This document shows positions 19,101 through 26,696 of a stretch of DNA of 64,000 nucleotides, piece after piece. Source of the DNA: Myroides fluvii (GTDB lineage: Bacteria; Bacteroidota; Bacteroidia; Flavobacteriales; Flavobacteriaceae); the NCBI RefSeq assembly GCF_009792295.1, contig NZ_CP039934.1, forward strand, positions 764,501 through 828,500, given 5' to 3'. Made by a program: the position numbers and the translations under genes. Within the stretch, counting starts at the first letter, position 1. Each line of letters starts with the position of its first letter. The notes under the pieces are model-generated. The model was not told the origin of the DNA, did no database searches, and saw only the letters and a program-made list of their open reading frames with translations.

Positions 19101-19270
19101 GATTGAGTAAAATCAAGCTCAAACAAGCCAGAGTATATATCCAAGGGGAGAATTTATTAACATTCCAATCCCACAAAGGAATAGACCCCGAACAAGCGAT
19201 TAATGGTGTGACCAATTATCGCGTTCCCTTATCAGCTACAATTTCTGTGGGACTAAATATTAATTTTTAA
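16154..19270 (+). CDS. SusC/RagA-family TonB-linked outer membrane protein
   Basis: A 1038-residue TonB-dependent outer membrane channel that works with a SusD lid protein to import oligomers, usually glycans or peptides. The signal peptide (residues about 1-23, ending NIALAQ) is followed by a carboxypeptidase-regulatory-like domain (about 25-105, starting ITGVVREHNGDVLPGVSV), the plug domain with LIILDGAPYSGN and LYGSRGSNGVILIKTK, and a 22-strand barrel ending in VGLNINF. I chose the ATG that gives MKRIQLRLLLSS; the in-frame ATG 11 codons upstream would add a poor, lysine-rich extension. The substrate is unknown. The Met leader upstream hints at amino acid or peptide supply. Confidence 0.94.
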   Translation: MKRIQLRLLLSSLLLLCNIALAQQLTITGVVREHNGDVLPGVSVTIANTTQGVQTDLNGKYTLTVQEGSSLHFDYVGFQSQIIQINKQTVLDVTLLEDAVDLDDIVIVAYGTQKQKAVVGAISQIKSDVLDKQVATSVVTALQGTVSGVNIINSSSQPGESPTIRVRGIGSINASADPLIILDGAPYSGNLNSISADQVEAINILKDASSTALYGSRGSNGVILIKTKMGKRNSEPEVQVKLSAGVAFDAVQTHKVLDTQGYTSYLWEGRKNNYQYILGQDEAIARKHASDGLVSYFGYNPFGTNQPVAYNGNWTVKDPLLWETDWKKELQRNQAFRNEYNFNISGGNDRTTYFLAANYLNQDGMIKTSNFERTTVRLNIESQVAQWLQVGVNTAYASSNQNFPTQSGTNLYSPMNWIYTMPSVFPVYKRDAKGQLVHDAAGDRIYDYGNASSKDANSVRPIMSGENAVGILYNNSTMNRRSSLNWNGFAKVDLAEGLYFKSNLSYEKYDYNVKEYNHAQYGQASSVQGRVQKSKDTSETINFINALHYDKVFGDHHLAADGIVEAYRFKQDLFYASSTGYLPGNSEIGSGTALESIEGYEVEDRLTSYLGRVTYDYNNKYFIEGSFRRDSSTRFDKSVRAGNFYSIGGSWILSSEDFLADNSYIDLLKLRASYGELGNNNLKDQYFPYLRLFETGYNQLDNPGVILGDLTDPYLTWEKTASFNVGLDFSLFNNRLEGSVDYYKKRSIDLLFAIPQAPSTGNLELLSNAGTIENYGLEVSLTAHLLRTPDWKWDTSLHFSMDRNKIKSLTQDSFISGLNRWESGRSLYDFYIREWAGVDPNDGYGMWYKDLVDAHGQVIGRETTKDYDEATRYYKHSALPQVVGGFNTSLSYKNFDFSAFFNFSLGGYIYDNDYASLMDGISKGYQSSPDLENRWQKPGDITNTPILLNASNNFAATSTRFLYKNNYLRLKALTLGYSLPVERLSKIKLKQARVYIQGENLLTFQSHKGIDPEQAINGVTNYRVPLSATISVGLNINF

Positions 19271-19280
19271 ACGCATACAC

Positions 19281-20672
19281 ATGATACAATTTCTTATAAA
19301 AGGTGTTCTACTAGCTGTAGTTGTCAGCACCATCTTCAGTTGTTCGTCTGATTTTTTAGATGATCCAAAGCCTAAAGACAGCATTGCTCCAGAGATTGTT
19401 TTTGGAAGCAACGAAGGAGCGACTTCTTTTTTATCAGGTATTTTAAGATTGCAAAGAATGTCTATGATTAACGATGAGGCTTCAGGTCTTCACAGTATTT
19501 TATTTGCTCGAAGTGTAAAAGGAACGGATTTGATTCAAAAACAGATTTGGTTTGGCGATGATTACGATTATCAGGTCTATGTTAGTACAGGCACACGAGC
19601 TGTGTTTTCCTGGCGTTTGCCTTATAAAATCATCGATCAGGTTAACAATCTGATTCAAGGTGTAGAAGCAAGCACCAAAATTAGCCCTGCAGATAAAGAC
19701 GTATTGATTGGACAGGCTTTAGCTCTTAGGGGATACTATTATTTTCAGTTGGCTATTGAATTTGGAGATGCCTATTTATCTCCAGAACACCATGCCTTTC
19801 CTCCAATTTACACCAAACCTTCTTCTACTCCAGCTCCCTTTGCTACTAAGGAAGAATTTTTCAATAGAATCACGGAGGATTTAGAAGGAGCGGTCTCTCG
19901 TTTAAATGAAAATAGAGAAAATAAATCCTACATCAATAAAGCCGTAGCTCAAGCCTTTTTAGCTCAAGCATATCAATATATGGGAAAATGGGAATTGGCT
20001 CAGAAAAACGCCAAAGAAGCTTATGGTGGAGATTCTGCAGCTATATTACGAGCATCAGAATACAACCAGGGTTTTGCTTCTATCCAAGCAACAGAATGGT
20101 TATGGGCTTTACCCCAAAGTACTGATCAAACGGTCTACTATCGTTCACACCCCCACGCCATGATGGATCACGTTGCTGTGGCCTATCACGGCACTTTCAT
20201 CAATGATGCATTTGTTCAACAATTCAGCCCAACAGACGTGCGTAACTTATTCCGTAATTTCTACGAAAAACCAGCGGGCGATTGGCAAGAATACACAACA
20301 TCAAAGTTTGCGTTTACTTTTGAATCGGATATTCCTATTATTCGTTATCCTGAATTAATTCTGATTGAGGCTGAAGCCGCTTATCACTTAGGTGATGAGC
20401 CAAAAGCGCAAGCATTACTAGATGAAATCCGCCAAAATAGAGATACAGCCGCTCAAGTTACTACAGTTGACGGGACAGCTTTATTCGAAGCTATTTTATT
20501 GGAAAGAAGAAAAGAATTATACGGCGAATGTGGGGTAGAATGGTTTGATGCGAAGCGACTAGTAAGAGGCATTAATCGAATAGGCAATCACCGAACAAAA
20601 CTATCCATTGCACCTTTAGACAAGCGTTTTCAACTTCCCATTCCTCAAGAAGAATTAGACGCTCGCAATTAA
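19281..20672 (+). CDS. SusD/RagB-family substrate-binding lipoprotein
   Basis: The 463-residue partner of the SusC protein starts 11 bases after its stop. A lipoprotein signal (VVVSTIFSC, Cys about residue 21) places it on the outer membrane. TPR-like helices (about 120-250) and the C-terminal family motifs YPELILIEAEAAYHLG and ERRKELYGECGVEWFDAKRL are present. At 463 residues it is shorter than many glycan-binding SusDs (500-600), with small loops in the middle. No glycosidase, sulfatase or peptidase gene is attached, and no sensor or sigma factor is next to the pair, so the substrate cannot be read from context. Confidence 0.94.
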   Translation: MIQFLIKGVLLAVVVSTIFSCSSDFLDDPKPKDSIAPEIVFGSNEGATSFLSGILRLQRMSMINDEASGLHSILFARSVKGTDLIQKQIWFGDDYDYQVYVSTGTRAVFSWRLPYKIIDQVNNLIQGVEASTKISPADKDVLIGQALALRGYYYFQLAIEFGDAYLSPEHHAFPPIYTKPSSTPAPFATKEEFFNRITEDLEGAVSRLNENRENKSYINKAVAQAFLAQAYQYMGKWELAQKNAKEAYGGDSAAILRASEYNQGFASIQATEWLWALPQSTDQTVYYRSHPHAMMDHVAVAYHGTFINDAFVQQFSPTDVRNLFRNFYEKPAGDWQEYTTSKFAFTFESDIPIIRYPELILIEAEAAYHLGDEPKAQALLDEIRQNRDTAAQVTTVDGTALFEAILLERRKELYGECGVEWFDAKRLVRGINRIGNHRTKLSIAPLDKRFQLPIPQEELDARN

Positions 20673-20698
20673 TCCTTTATTCAAAAAAATAGCATCAT

Positions 20699-20735
20699 AA
20701 AAAAGCCCTAAGTAAAACGATACTTAGGGCTTTTC
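20699..20735. terminator. Bidirectional terminator between SusD and the MBG-repeat protein
   Basis: A 14-bp stem (AAAAGCCCTAAGTA with TACTTAGGGCTTTT) around 6 bases can end both convergent units. Confidence 0.9.
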
Positions 20736-20781
20736 CTATAAGAAAACAAAACGATGTTTTTTTACTTCAAAAATTCAATTT

Positions 20782-23700
20782 TTATTCCTTCACAATAAAC
20801 TGTACACTTTGCTGTGTATTAGTTCCTTTCAGAACAAGGATATAAGATCCTACTGCCACTGTCGAAGGTATTTCAACTTGTTTAGCTGTAGAACCTTCCA
20901 CAAACGATCCTTCCATTACTTTTTGTCCTTTTACATTGAATATGACATAACTTACTGCTTGTTGTTGATCCTCATTTAAGCGAATATGTAAAGCTTGACT
21001 TTTCTGTACTGGATTTGGATATACTCCCCAATCAGCCGTTGCTTTATTTTCAATATAAATTGGACAACTAACGACCTTTTTACCATTACTTAATGTCAAT
21101 ACAACGTGATACTCCGCCCCAGGTTCTAATACATCTCCAACATTATTTCCAGCAGAATACGCTTGCTTATCACCGATAGATACGCCATTCTTAAACCATT
21201 CATATCCTTTAAACACATAGCCCCCATTGGTTTGTTTATTGTTGTTTACCAATAAAACATTGTTGTATTTTTGATAAACAATACGTTCTGTGGCCATGCG
21301 TTTTTCAATGTATATCTTATATGTTGCATGATCTGTACCACGAGGTGAAGTAACGGTAATGACCTGTTCATATCTACCCAAATCTTTAGTTACTACTGTA
21401 ATAAAAGTGGCAGGCGATACGACTACTCCATCCGCTACTTGAACTTCAATGACAACCTGATCTTGTGCATGATCACAACCAATCGTAACATACACTTCTT
21501 TCTCTGGTTTTCCATAAGAAACCCCATCGATAATTAAGTTTTCAATTTCTACCGCTCGACTTGTTACTTCGATTGTTCTGTGAACAGGTATCGCTGGATT
21601 ATAATTTTCGTTTCCAGACTGATAAGCAGTTAGGGTTACGAATCCTGGACGTAAGAAACGCACGAATCCATCTTCACTTACTGTTGCAACTGTCTGATCT
21701 ATTGCATCCGTAATGCGATAAGAAACAGGCAATCCAGAACTCGCAGTTGCAGTTAATTGCAAGGTTGGTGTATCTTCAATTACCACGGTCGTTACTGTTT
21801 CAAAATCAATCTCTTGATCTGCTTTCACAATTTTCAACATTCCTTGTAAGGTCACAGTCTCAAATGCAGGTCCATAATCTACAACAGCGGTCACGGCATA
21901 GTCTCCCACTTCAGTTTGATTGTTATTCGTATACGTAATCGTTGCCTCAGGTCTAATATTTCCTTCTACTTGTAGGGCTTTTACTTGACCATCATAAACA
22001 AAAACTCGATTTGGCAACGATACCCCTGTTATTTGACCTTGTTTAATTTCAAAATCAGCACCTGTAAAAGAGGTTAACGTATAATTTGCTCTTACCGTTA
22101 AAGTACCTTGCTGAATAGCATAGAATCCTATATCCTCTCCCATTACACGTGTCAAATTCCCCGTAGTAACTTGAATCGGAGTATCACCTCTTTGCAAACC
22201 TATAACGTTGAACATGAAAATTGGATCAGCCTCTCCATAATTTTTGAACTGATTTTCTCTCGCCACTATTTCCAAAGGTGCGGGTGTTATTTCAAACTTT
22301 TCTTGCGGATCTACAGTAAATGTATAATTGCCTAACAAAGCTTGCAATGTACCTAGAGCATAGTTATACAAACCTGCGTTTTCTCCAATTTGTCTACCCA
22401 ACACCCCTGTTAAAGCAGTTGCTGCAGTATCGTTAAATTTAAAACCTGTTATAGTAAAGGTCAAAATAGGATCTACTTGTCCATAGCCTTTTTGCTGACC
22501 TGCGCCAGGTAGAATGATTAACCCCGCCGGTGTAATAGTCAATTCACCTTCGTGGAAAACCAATTCATAATTTGAACCCATTACTTGCAGATTACCTTGC
22601 GTAATTGCATAAGTCCCCACATTTTCTCCAGCTATACGATCAAGTACTCCTCTTAATACATTCGCTTCCGTATCGTTGTTTAACAAGCCTGTTACTTCAT
22701 AAGTAAAAACAGGATCTGCTTCTCCATATACTTTCGTCTGCCTACGCACTGTTACTACTAATTCCGCTTGAATAATCTGGAAATCTGTACTGATAAAAGT
22801 GATATCATAATTTCTTCCACCGTCCAAATCACCTTGTGTAATAGCATACATCCCCATTTCTTCACCCGCTTCTCTAGCAAGAGTCCCCGTTAAAACGGCC
22901 GCAGTATCTGTATATTTAAATCCTGTTCCGGTATACGTTAAGACAGAATCTTCACTTCCATATCTTTTACTTTGATTGCTATCTGCTGTCACCGTTAACA
23001 TAGCCTTGGTTACAGTTAAAGCAAAAGACACATCTTCTGCGGGTAAATAAACATTATTACCTGCTTGACTAGCCGTAATGATTGTTGTTCCCACACCTTT
23101 AATCGCTAATTTCCCATTTTCGAACTTAGCAACTGTTTCATCTGCTACGGCATAACTTAAAGCTAAACCACTATCCGATGATCCATGTAGAAAAGGCACA
23201 TCACCATATACTTTTACCACATCTTCTACTGTAATCACTTGACTATCCAGAGGCAGGGTTTCAAAAGCTACAGGCCCATACCATGCTCCACATGGCAATG
23301 CACGTACATACACTTCATACGTTGTATCTGCTGTTAAATTTGTAAATGTGTAAGGAGAAGTAACATTAGTCTCAATTATTCCTGTTCCTCGCACAAAACC
23401 AGCAGGTCCATATTCCATTTCAAAAGTTGTTCCATCCGATTCAATATGCAAGACTGTTTCTTCATCCGTCACTTCAACTTCTGCAAGCGTAACCTCGTCA
23501 CATGGCACCCCTCCTGAAATATCAAAATTATCGAAAGCCACATTAAAGTCTACAAAGGTATCATCTACATTAGCTTTAATTCTAATTTTCAGATACAGCC
23601 CAACATAATCCTCCAAATCATACGTAAACGATTGCCAACCACTTGTTCCATCACTATTAATGGTTTCTATGGTAGAAAAGGACTGTCCAAAATCAGTAGA

Positions 23701-25233
23701 AAACTCAACCGTAAAATGACCTAGATCTGCATAAGCAGGAGCGTCATCGTCATCTGTTAATAAATAATCGAAGGAGAACGTATCTCCATCTAGAATTGGC
23801 CCTACCGTAATCGTTGAAAAACCACCTGTTAGCACCCCGCCAAAAATCCATTCATCATATAAAGTTGTATGAATGCTATTCCCATGGTCGGTTGTAACAG
23901 GAGTAAAACTCCAAGTTGCACCAGTTAACGGAGCCCATCCTAGAGGATATTCTTGTCCATCACTGAAATCTTCATGCCAAGGAGAAGGTGTCGTCAAAAT
24001 CTCGTCAAAAACCAAAGGTCCTGCCCAGTCACTTTCCTCTGCTTCATCAGTACAAATTCGACGGACATAAAACTCGTAAGCCTGTGAACGAGTTAAATTT
24101 GTAAAAGTATAAGACGTCGCTGTAATATTTTGTATGATGGTCCCCGCCGCACTACCTTGTACAAAGCCAACAGGTCCATATTCAATTTCAAATTGATTTC
24201 CACTACTCGTCCAATTCAATGTAAAGCCTGTAGTGGTAATATTAGTTTTAGTCAATCGCGTTGGAGGCCCACAAGTCGGACATGGCCCAATAAGAAACGT
24301 TTCTGAAACAAGTTCCTCACAAGCAGTTACCGTACCTGAGACATCTACCACTCCTCCTACCGTTACTTCATAATTCACTATATTATCACAACCACCCCAA
24401 AATTCATCATTCACCGTAATTTGCAGCGAATATGGATGGTTTGAACCAGTATACGAACGATTAATCACAAAATTTCTATAAGACCAAGATTCATAAGGAC
24501 CACCACTGAGAACAGTGCGTCCGTCTGCATCGATTAATTTCCAAGTCGTTACATCACCATACTGAGGAAAAGCAAGCTTCACTTCTATTTCACAACTTTC
24601 ACTTGGCTGAGGAGTTTCATTATCAGAATCTACATTTAAAGTAAAATCAATGGCTTGACCAAAGGAGTCATCATTTTCTTCCCAATCCTCATCATATCCA
24701 CTAATCCAACATGGATCAGGATTCACGTCAAATCCATCAAATATCCAGGTTTTCGTAATTCGAATACGAGTTTGACCCGCTACAGCCGTTGTGGGTACAA
24801 CAATACTCAATGAAACATTTTGTCCATCTGTTCCATCGGAGTCATCTAATCGTCCGATATAATAGATTTCACCAGCATCATCTAAAAAACCATTGTGATT
24901 CCAGTCAATAAACGCGTAAAAATCATTTTCATCTCCATAGGTATTTCCTTGAACCGTTAGCGTATAAGCCTGTCCTACTGCCACTTCAGCTACACTTGTA
25001 GTAAAATCAACTAAAAAATCAGAGTCGTTGGTGTTGTTAATTTCAACCCCAGCCATTTCAATTTTAGTAATCTCTTCCACACTATAACCATCCACCTCGC
25101 AATAAGGGGAAGGAAATTGGGCAAAAGCAAGAGGACCACTTAAAAGAATCAGAAACAAGAGTAGCCATTGGAGCCACCGGTTGTTTTTTTGTTTTTTTAT
25201 AGTTAAAACATTTAGGTAAGTACTGTTGTTCAT
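20782..25233 (-). CDS. Large T9SS-secreted surface protein with GEVED, FN3 and MBG repeats
   Basis: A 1483-residue multidomain cell-surface or secreted protein. In order: signal peptide (about 1-39, ending PLAFAQ); a GEVED-like domain (about 45-205, with FIDWNHNGFLDD); a beta domain; a fibronectin III domain (about 325-410); a jelly-roll module (about 415-575, with HEDFSDG and AFDNFDISGG); a second FN3 (about 580-660); an Ig-like module; four MBG-type repeats of about 82 residues at about 750, 832, 912 and 995, each opening with a K-x-YG-x-x-D-like motif (KVYGEADP, KGYGQVDP, KNYGEADP); two further Ig-like modules; and a type A T9SS sorting domain (about 1400-1483, WGVYPNPV to FIVKE). It is probably an adhesin. 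No catalytic domain was seen. Confidence 0.88.
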   Translation of the reverse strand: MNNSTYLNVLTIKKQKNNRWLQWLLLFLILLSGPLAFAQFPSPYCEVDGYSVEEITKIEMAGVEINNTNDSDFLVDFTTSVAEVAVGQAYTLTVQGNTYGDENDFYAFIDWNHNGFLDDAGEIYYIGRLDDSDGTDGQNVSLSIVVPTTAVAGQTRIRITKTWIFDGFDVNPDPCWISGYDEDWEENDDSFGQAIDFTLNVDSDNETPQPSESCEIEVKLAFPQYGDVTTWKLIDADGRTVLSGGPYESWSYRNFVINRSYTGSNHPYSLQITVNDEFWGGCDNIVNYEVTVGGVVDVSGTVTACEELVSETFLIGPCPTCGPPTRLTKTNITTTGFTLNWTSSGNQFEIEYGPVGFVQGSAAGTIIQNITATSYTFTNLTRSQAYEFYVRRICTDEAEESDWAGPLVFDEILTTPSPWHEDFSDGQEYPLGWAPLTGATWSFTPVTTDHGNSIHTTLYDEWIFGGVLTGGFSTITVGPILDGDTFSFDYLLTDDDDAPAYADLGHFTVEFSTDFGQSFSTIETINSDGTSGWQSFTYDLEDYVGLYLKIRIKANVDDTFVDFNVAFDNFDISGGVPCDEVTLAEVEVTDEETVLHIESDGTTFEMEYGPAGFVRGTGIIETNVTSPYTFTNLTADTTYEVYVRALPCGAWYGPVAFETLPLDSQVITVEDVVKVYGDVPFLHGSSDSGLALSYAVADETVAKFENGKLAIKGVGTTIITASQAGNNVYLPAEDVSFALTVTKAMLTVTADSNQSKRYGSEDSVLTYTGTGFKYTDTAAVLTGTLAREAGEEMGMYAITQGDLDGGRNYDITFISTDFQIIQAELVVTVRRQTKVYGEADPVFTYEVTGLLNNDTEANVLRGVLDRIAGENVGTYAITQGNLQVMGSNYELVFHEGELTITPAGLIILPGAGQQKGYGQVDPILTFTITGFKFNDTAATALTGVLGRQIGENAGLYNYALGTLQALLGNYTFTVDPQEKFEITPAPLEIVARENQFKNYGEADPIFMFNVIGLQRGDTPIQVTTGNLTRVMGEDIGFYAIQQGTLTVRANYTLTSFTGADFEIKQGQITGVSLPNRVFVYDGQVKALQVEGNIRPEATITYTNNNQTEVGDYAVTAVVDYGPAFETVTLQGMLKIVKADQEIDFETVTTVVIEDTPTLQLTATASSGLPVSYRITDAIDQTVATVSEDGFVRFLRPGFVTLTAYQSGNENYNPAIPVHRTIEVTSRAVEIENLIIDGVSYGKPEKEVYVTIGCDHAQDQVVIEVQVADGVVVSPATFITVVTKDLGRYEQVITVTSPRGTDHATYKIYIEKRMATERIVYQKYNNVLLVNNNKQTNGGYVFKGYEWFKNGVSIGDKQAYSAGNNVGDVLEPGAEYHVVLTLSNGKKVVSCPIYIENKATADWGVYPNPVQKSQALHIRLNEDQQQAVSYVIFNVKGQKVMEGSFVEGSTAKQVEIPSTVAVGSYILVLKGTNTQQSVQFIVKE

Positions 25234-25607
25234 AATTGATCATTTGGTTAGACATTCCGTAAAAGCACTACATCGTCACGTGAACCCCATCAATTTAGTT
25301 AACTAATTAACAATAAAATTCCCGTTAGCCATGAAGCAAATAGCATTACAGACAACAATATACAAAAAAAACAACTATTATTTTTATTATTTATAAAAAA
25401 CAATATATATTACACATAATAAACAAAACTAAAAATGTTAATAAAAAACAAATAAATAGACTCCCATCTCTCTTCCCTCTTGAGCTTGAGAAAAAAAAGA
25501 GCATCTTGATTGATAAATAAAATGAATAAACGCACTGAAAAACCACCACACAACCCTTTCATTATCAATCAGAAGCAAAAACACTCCAATTTTATCCTTA
25601 AAAAAGC
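25234..25607. other. Long AT-rich intergenic region
   Basis: The space between the MBG-repeat gene start and the second tRNA promoter holds no gene. On the minus strand a fair promoter for the MBG gene is read from CAA (25449-25451), 17 bases and CAAAACTA (25424-25431, TAGTTTTG on the minus strand). That would give a leader of about 185 nt. A run rich in CT (25465-25485) is of unknown role. Confidence 0.5.
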
Positions 25608-25638
25608 TTGCAAAACAAGAAATTCTATTCTATATTTG
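25608..25638 (+). promoter_or_regulatory. Promoter of the second tRNA-Gly/tRNA-Leu pair
   Basis: TTG (25608-25610), 20 bases, TATATTTG (25631-25638), followed by CCCTCGCAATACAG, which is close to the leaders of the other two tRNA units. Confidence 0.72.
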
Positions 25639-25679
25639 CCCTCGCAATACAGAAGTACTGCACGATCTTACAAAGACAT

Positions 25680-25752
25680 GCGAAAATAGCTCAGTTGGTA
25701 GAGCGCAACCTTGCCAAGGTTGAGGTCGCGGGTTCGAACCCCGTTTTTCGCT
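25680..25752 (+). tRNA. tRNA-Gly(GCC), copy 2
   Basis: Identical over its 73 bases to the copy at 14447, with anticodon GCC and an intact acceptor stem. Confidence 0.97.
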
Positions 25753-25768
25753 CCAGTAATTTAATTAC

Positions 25769-25854
25769 GCTCGAGTGGTGGAAGTGGTAGACACGCTGGA
25801 CTTAAAATCCAGTGAACAGTAATGTTCGTGCGGGTTCAAGTCCCGCCTCGAGTA
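25769..25854 (+). tRNA. tRNA-Leu(UAA), copy 2
   Basis: Identical over its 86 bases to the copy at 14536. The 16-base spacer to tRNA-Gly has the same length as in copy 1 but a different sequence, so the tRNAs themselves, not the whole segment, are kept identical. Confidence 0.97.
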
Positions 25855-25855
25855 C

Positions 25856-25890
25856 AAAAGTCCCAAGTTAACGCTTGGGACTTTTTTTTT
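25856..25890 (+). terminator. Terminator of tRNA pair copy 2
   Basis: A perfect stem, AAAAGTCCCAAG with CTTGGGACTTTT around TTAACG, is followed by a T run. Confidence 0.92.
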
Positions 25891-25946
25891 ATACCCGTGC
25901 GAATTGCTATTCGCGTCAACAATCTTGAATTTATTACATTTTTATT

Positions 25947-26300
25947 ATGAGCGCAATCGTTATTAGCCAGAAAGAAAATGAGACGTATAAGTTCACATTT
26001 GAACATCGCAGAGGACGAACTCTACTTACAAGCCAAGAACACCTAACCAAAGAAGAAGTTTACGAGACCATCGCGTACCTCAAGAACAACTTCACTGCTG
26101 TTGAAGCCATCCGTTTTAAAACACCCAGTGGAAAATTCTACTTCAAAACCGTTATCGAAGGCAATACATTTGGCACCAGTCGTCGATTCAACACGGAGCT
26201 GCGTTTTGAAAATGGTATTGAAGAGGTAATTCTAAACTTTGTTTCCGCAGAAACCTTGGATTTATCATTGGATATTTTTGGCGATTTCCCCGAAGATTAA
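25947..26300 (+). CDS. Small protein with two YegP/DUF1508-like repeats
   Basis: The 117-residue protein has two copies of a short beta-beta-beta-alpha pattern resembling the YegP/DUF1508 repeat: about residues 14-49 (YKFTFEHRRGRTLLTSQEHL, then a helix) and 64-98 (FYFKTVIEGNTFGTSRRF, then a helix). The family has no firm role. There is no signal peptide, so it is probably cytoplasmic. It begins 57 bases after the tRNA terminator and is followed by the lone third tRNA-Leu. A perfect small hairpin (GCGAAT-TGCT-ATTCGC, about 25899-25914) lies in its leader. Family assignment rests on pattern alone. Confidence 0.62.
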   Translation: MSAIVISQKENETYKFTFEHRRGRTLLTSQEHLTKEEVYETIAYLKNNFTAVEAIRFKTPSGKFYFKTVIEGNTFGTSRRFNTELRFENGIEEVILNFVSAETLDLSLDIFGDFPED

Positions 26301-26396
26301 CCCACAACAAAAAACAATCTCCAATAAACAAAATACTGATTATCAGAAATGTAAATCAACACCTTAAAAAAATATTCATTTTTATTGTTTTTTTTC

Positions 26397-26426
26397 TTGT
26401 AGCAAGCTTTTTTTATACTATCTTTG
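26397..26426 (+). promoter_or_regulatory. Promoter of the lone tRNA-Leu
   Basis: TTG (26397-26399), 19 bases, TATCTTTG (26419-26426). The following GCACTCGCAAAACAG again resembles the other two tRNA leaders. Confidence 0.7.
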
Positions 26427-26461
26427 CACTCGCAAAACAGTTCTAATACTGATGAGTAAAG

Positions 26462-26547
26462 GCTCAAGTGGTGGAAGTGGTAGACACGCTGGACTTAAAA
26501 TCCAGTGAACAGTAATGTTCGTGCGGGTTCAAGTCCCGCCTCGAGTA
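26462..26547 (+). tRNA. tRNA-Leu(UAA), copy 3, with an acceptor-stem mismatch
   Basis: The 86 bases equal the two other tRNA-Leu(UAA) genes except for one base: acceptor position 5 is A instead of G (GCTCAAG against CTCGAGT), which leaves an A-C mismatch inside the acceptor stem. Promoter and terminator are intact, so it is transcribed in all likelihood. Whether it is stable and charged is open. It stands without a tRNA-Gly partner. Confidence 0.9.
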
Positions 26548-26583
26548 CAAAAAATCCCAAGTTAACGCTTGGGATTTTTTTTT
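26548..26583 (+). terminator. Terminator of the lone tRNA-Leu
   Basis: The stem AAATCCCAAG with CTTGGGATTT around TTAACG. Compared with copy 2, a G-C pair has become A-T on both strands, a compensated change that supports a working hairpin. Confidence 0.9.
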
Positions 26584-26630
26584 GCTCGTAAGTGAAGTGT
26601 TCCGGTTACCTGCATGTCGTTTCAAATCAT

Positions 26631-26664
26631 AAAAAAAAGGAACCCAGTACAACTACCGGATTCC
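26631..26664 (-). terminator. Intrinsic terminator of clpX
   Basis: On the minus strand, GGAATCC pairs with GGGTTCC (one G-U), followed by eight T. An inner AGT/ACT pair extends the hairpin. Confidence 0.72.
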
Positions 26665-26696
26665 TTTATCAACTGTTTTTATTAACACCAAATCAA

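Noticed and set aside
25608..25790. Open frame of 60 codons with QLVERNLAKVEVAGSNPVFRS
   Set aside because: It is a reading of the promoter and tRNA-Gly gene; this peptide pattern is a well-known false translation of tRNA genes.
14447..25890. A classical integrative island with integrase and attachment repeats
   Set aside because: No integrase, transposase or relaxase gene lies between the tRNA pairs, and the repeated DNA is confined to the tRNAs and their terminators.
26464..26652. Open frame of 62 codons on the minus strand
   Set aside because: It is the antisense reading of the tRNA-Leu gene and its terminator, another known false-positive pattern.
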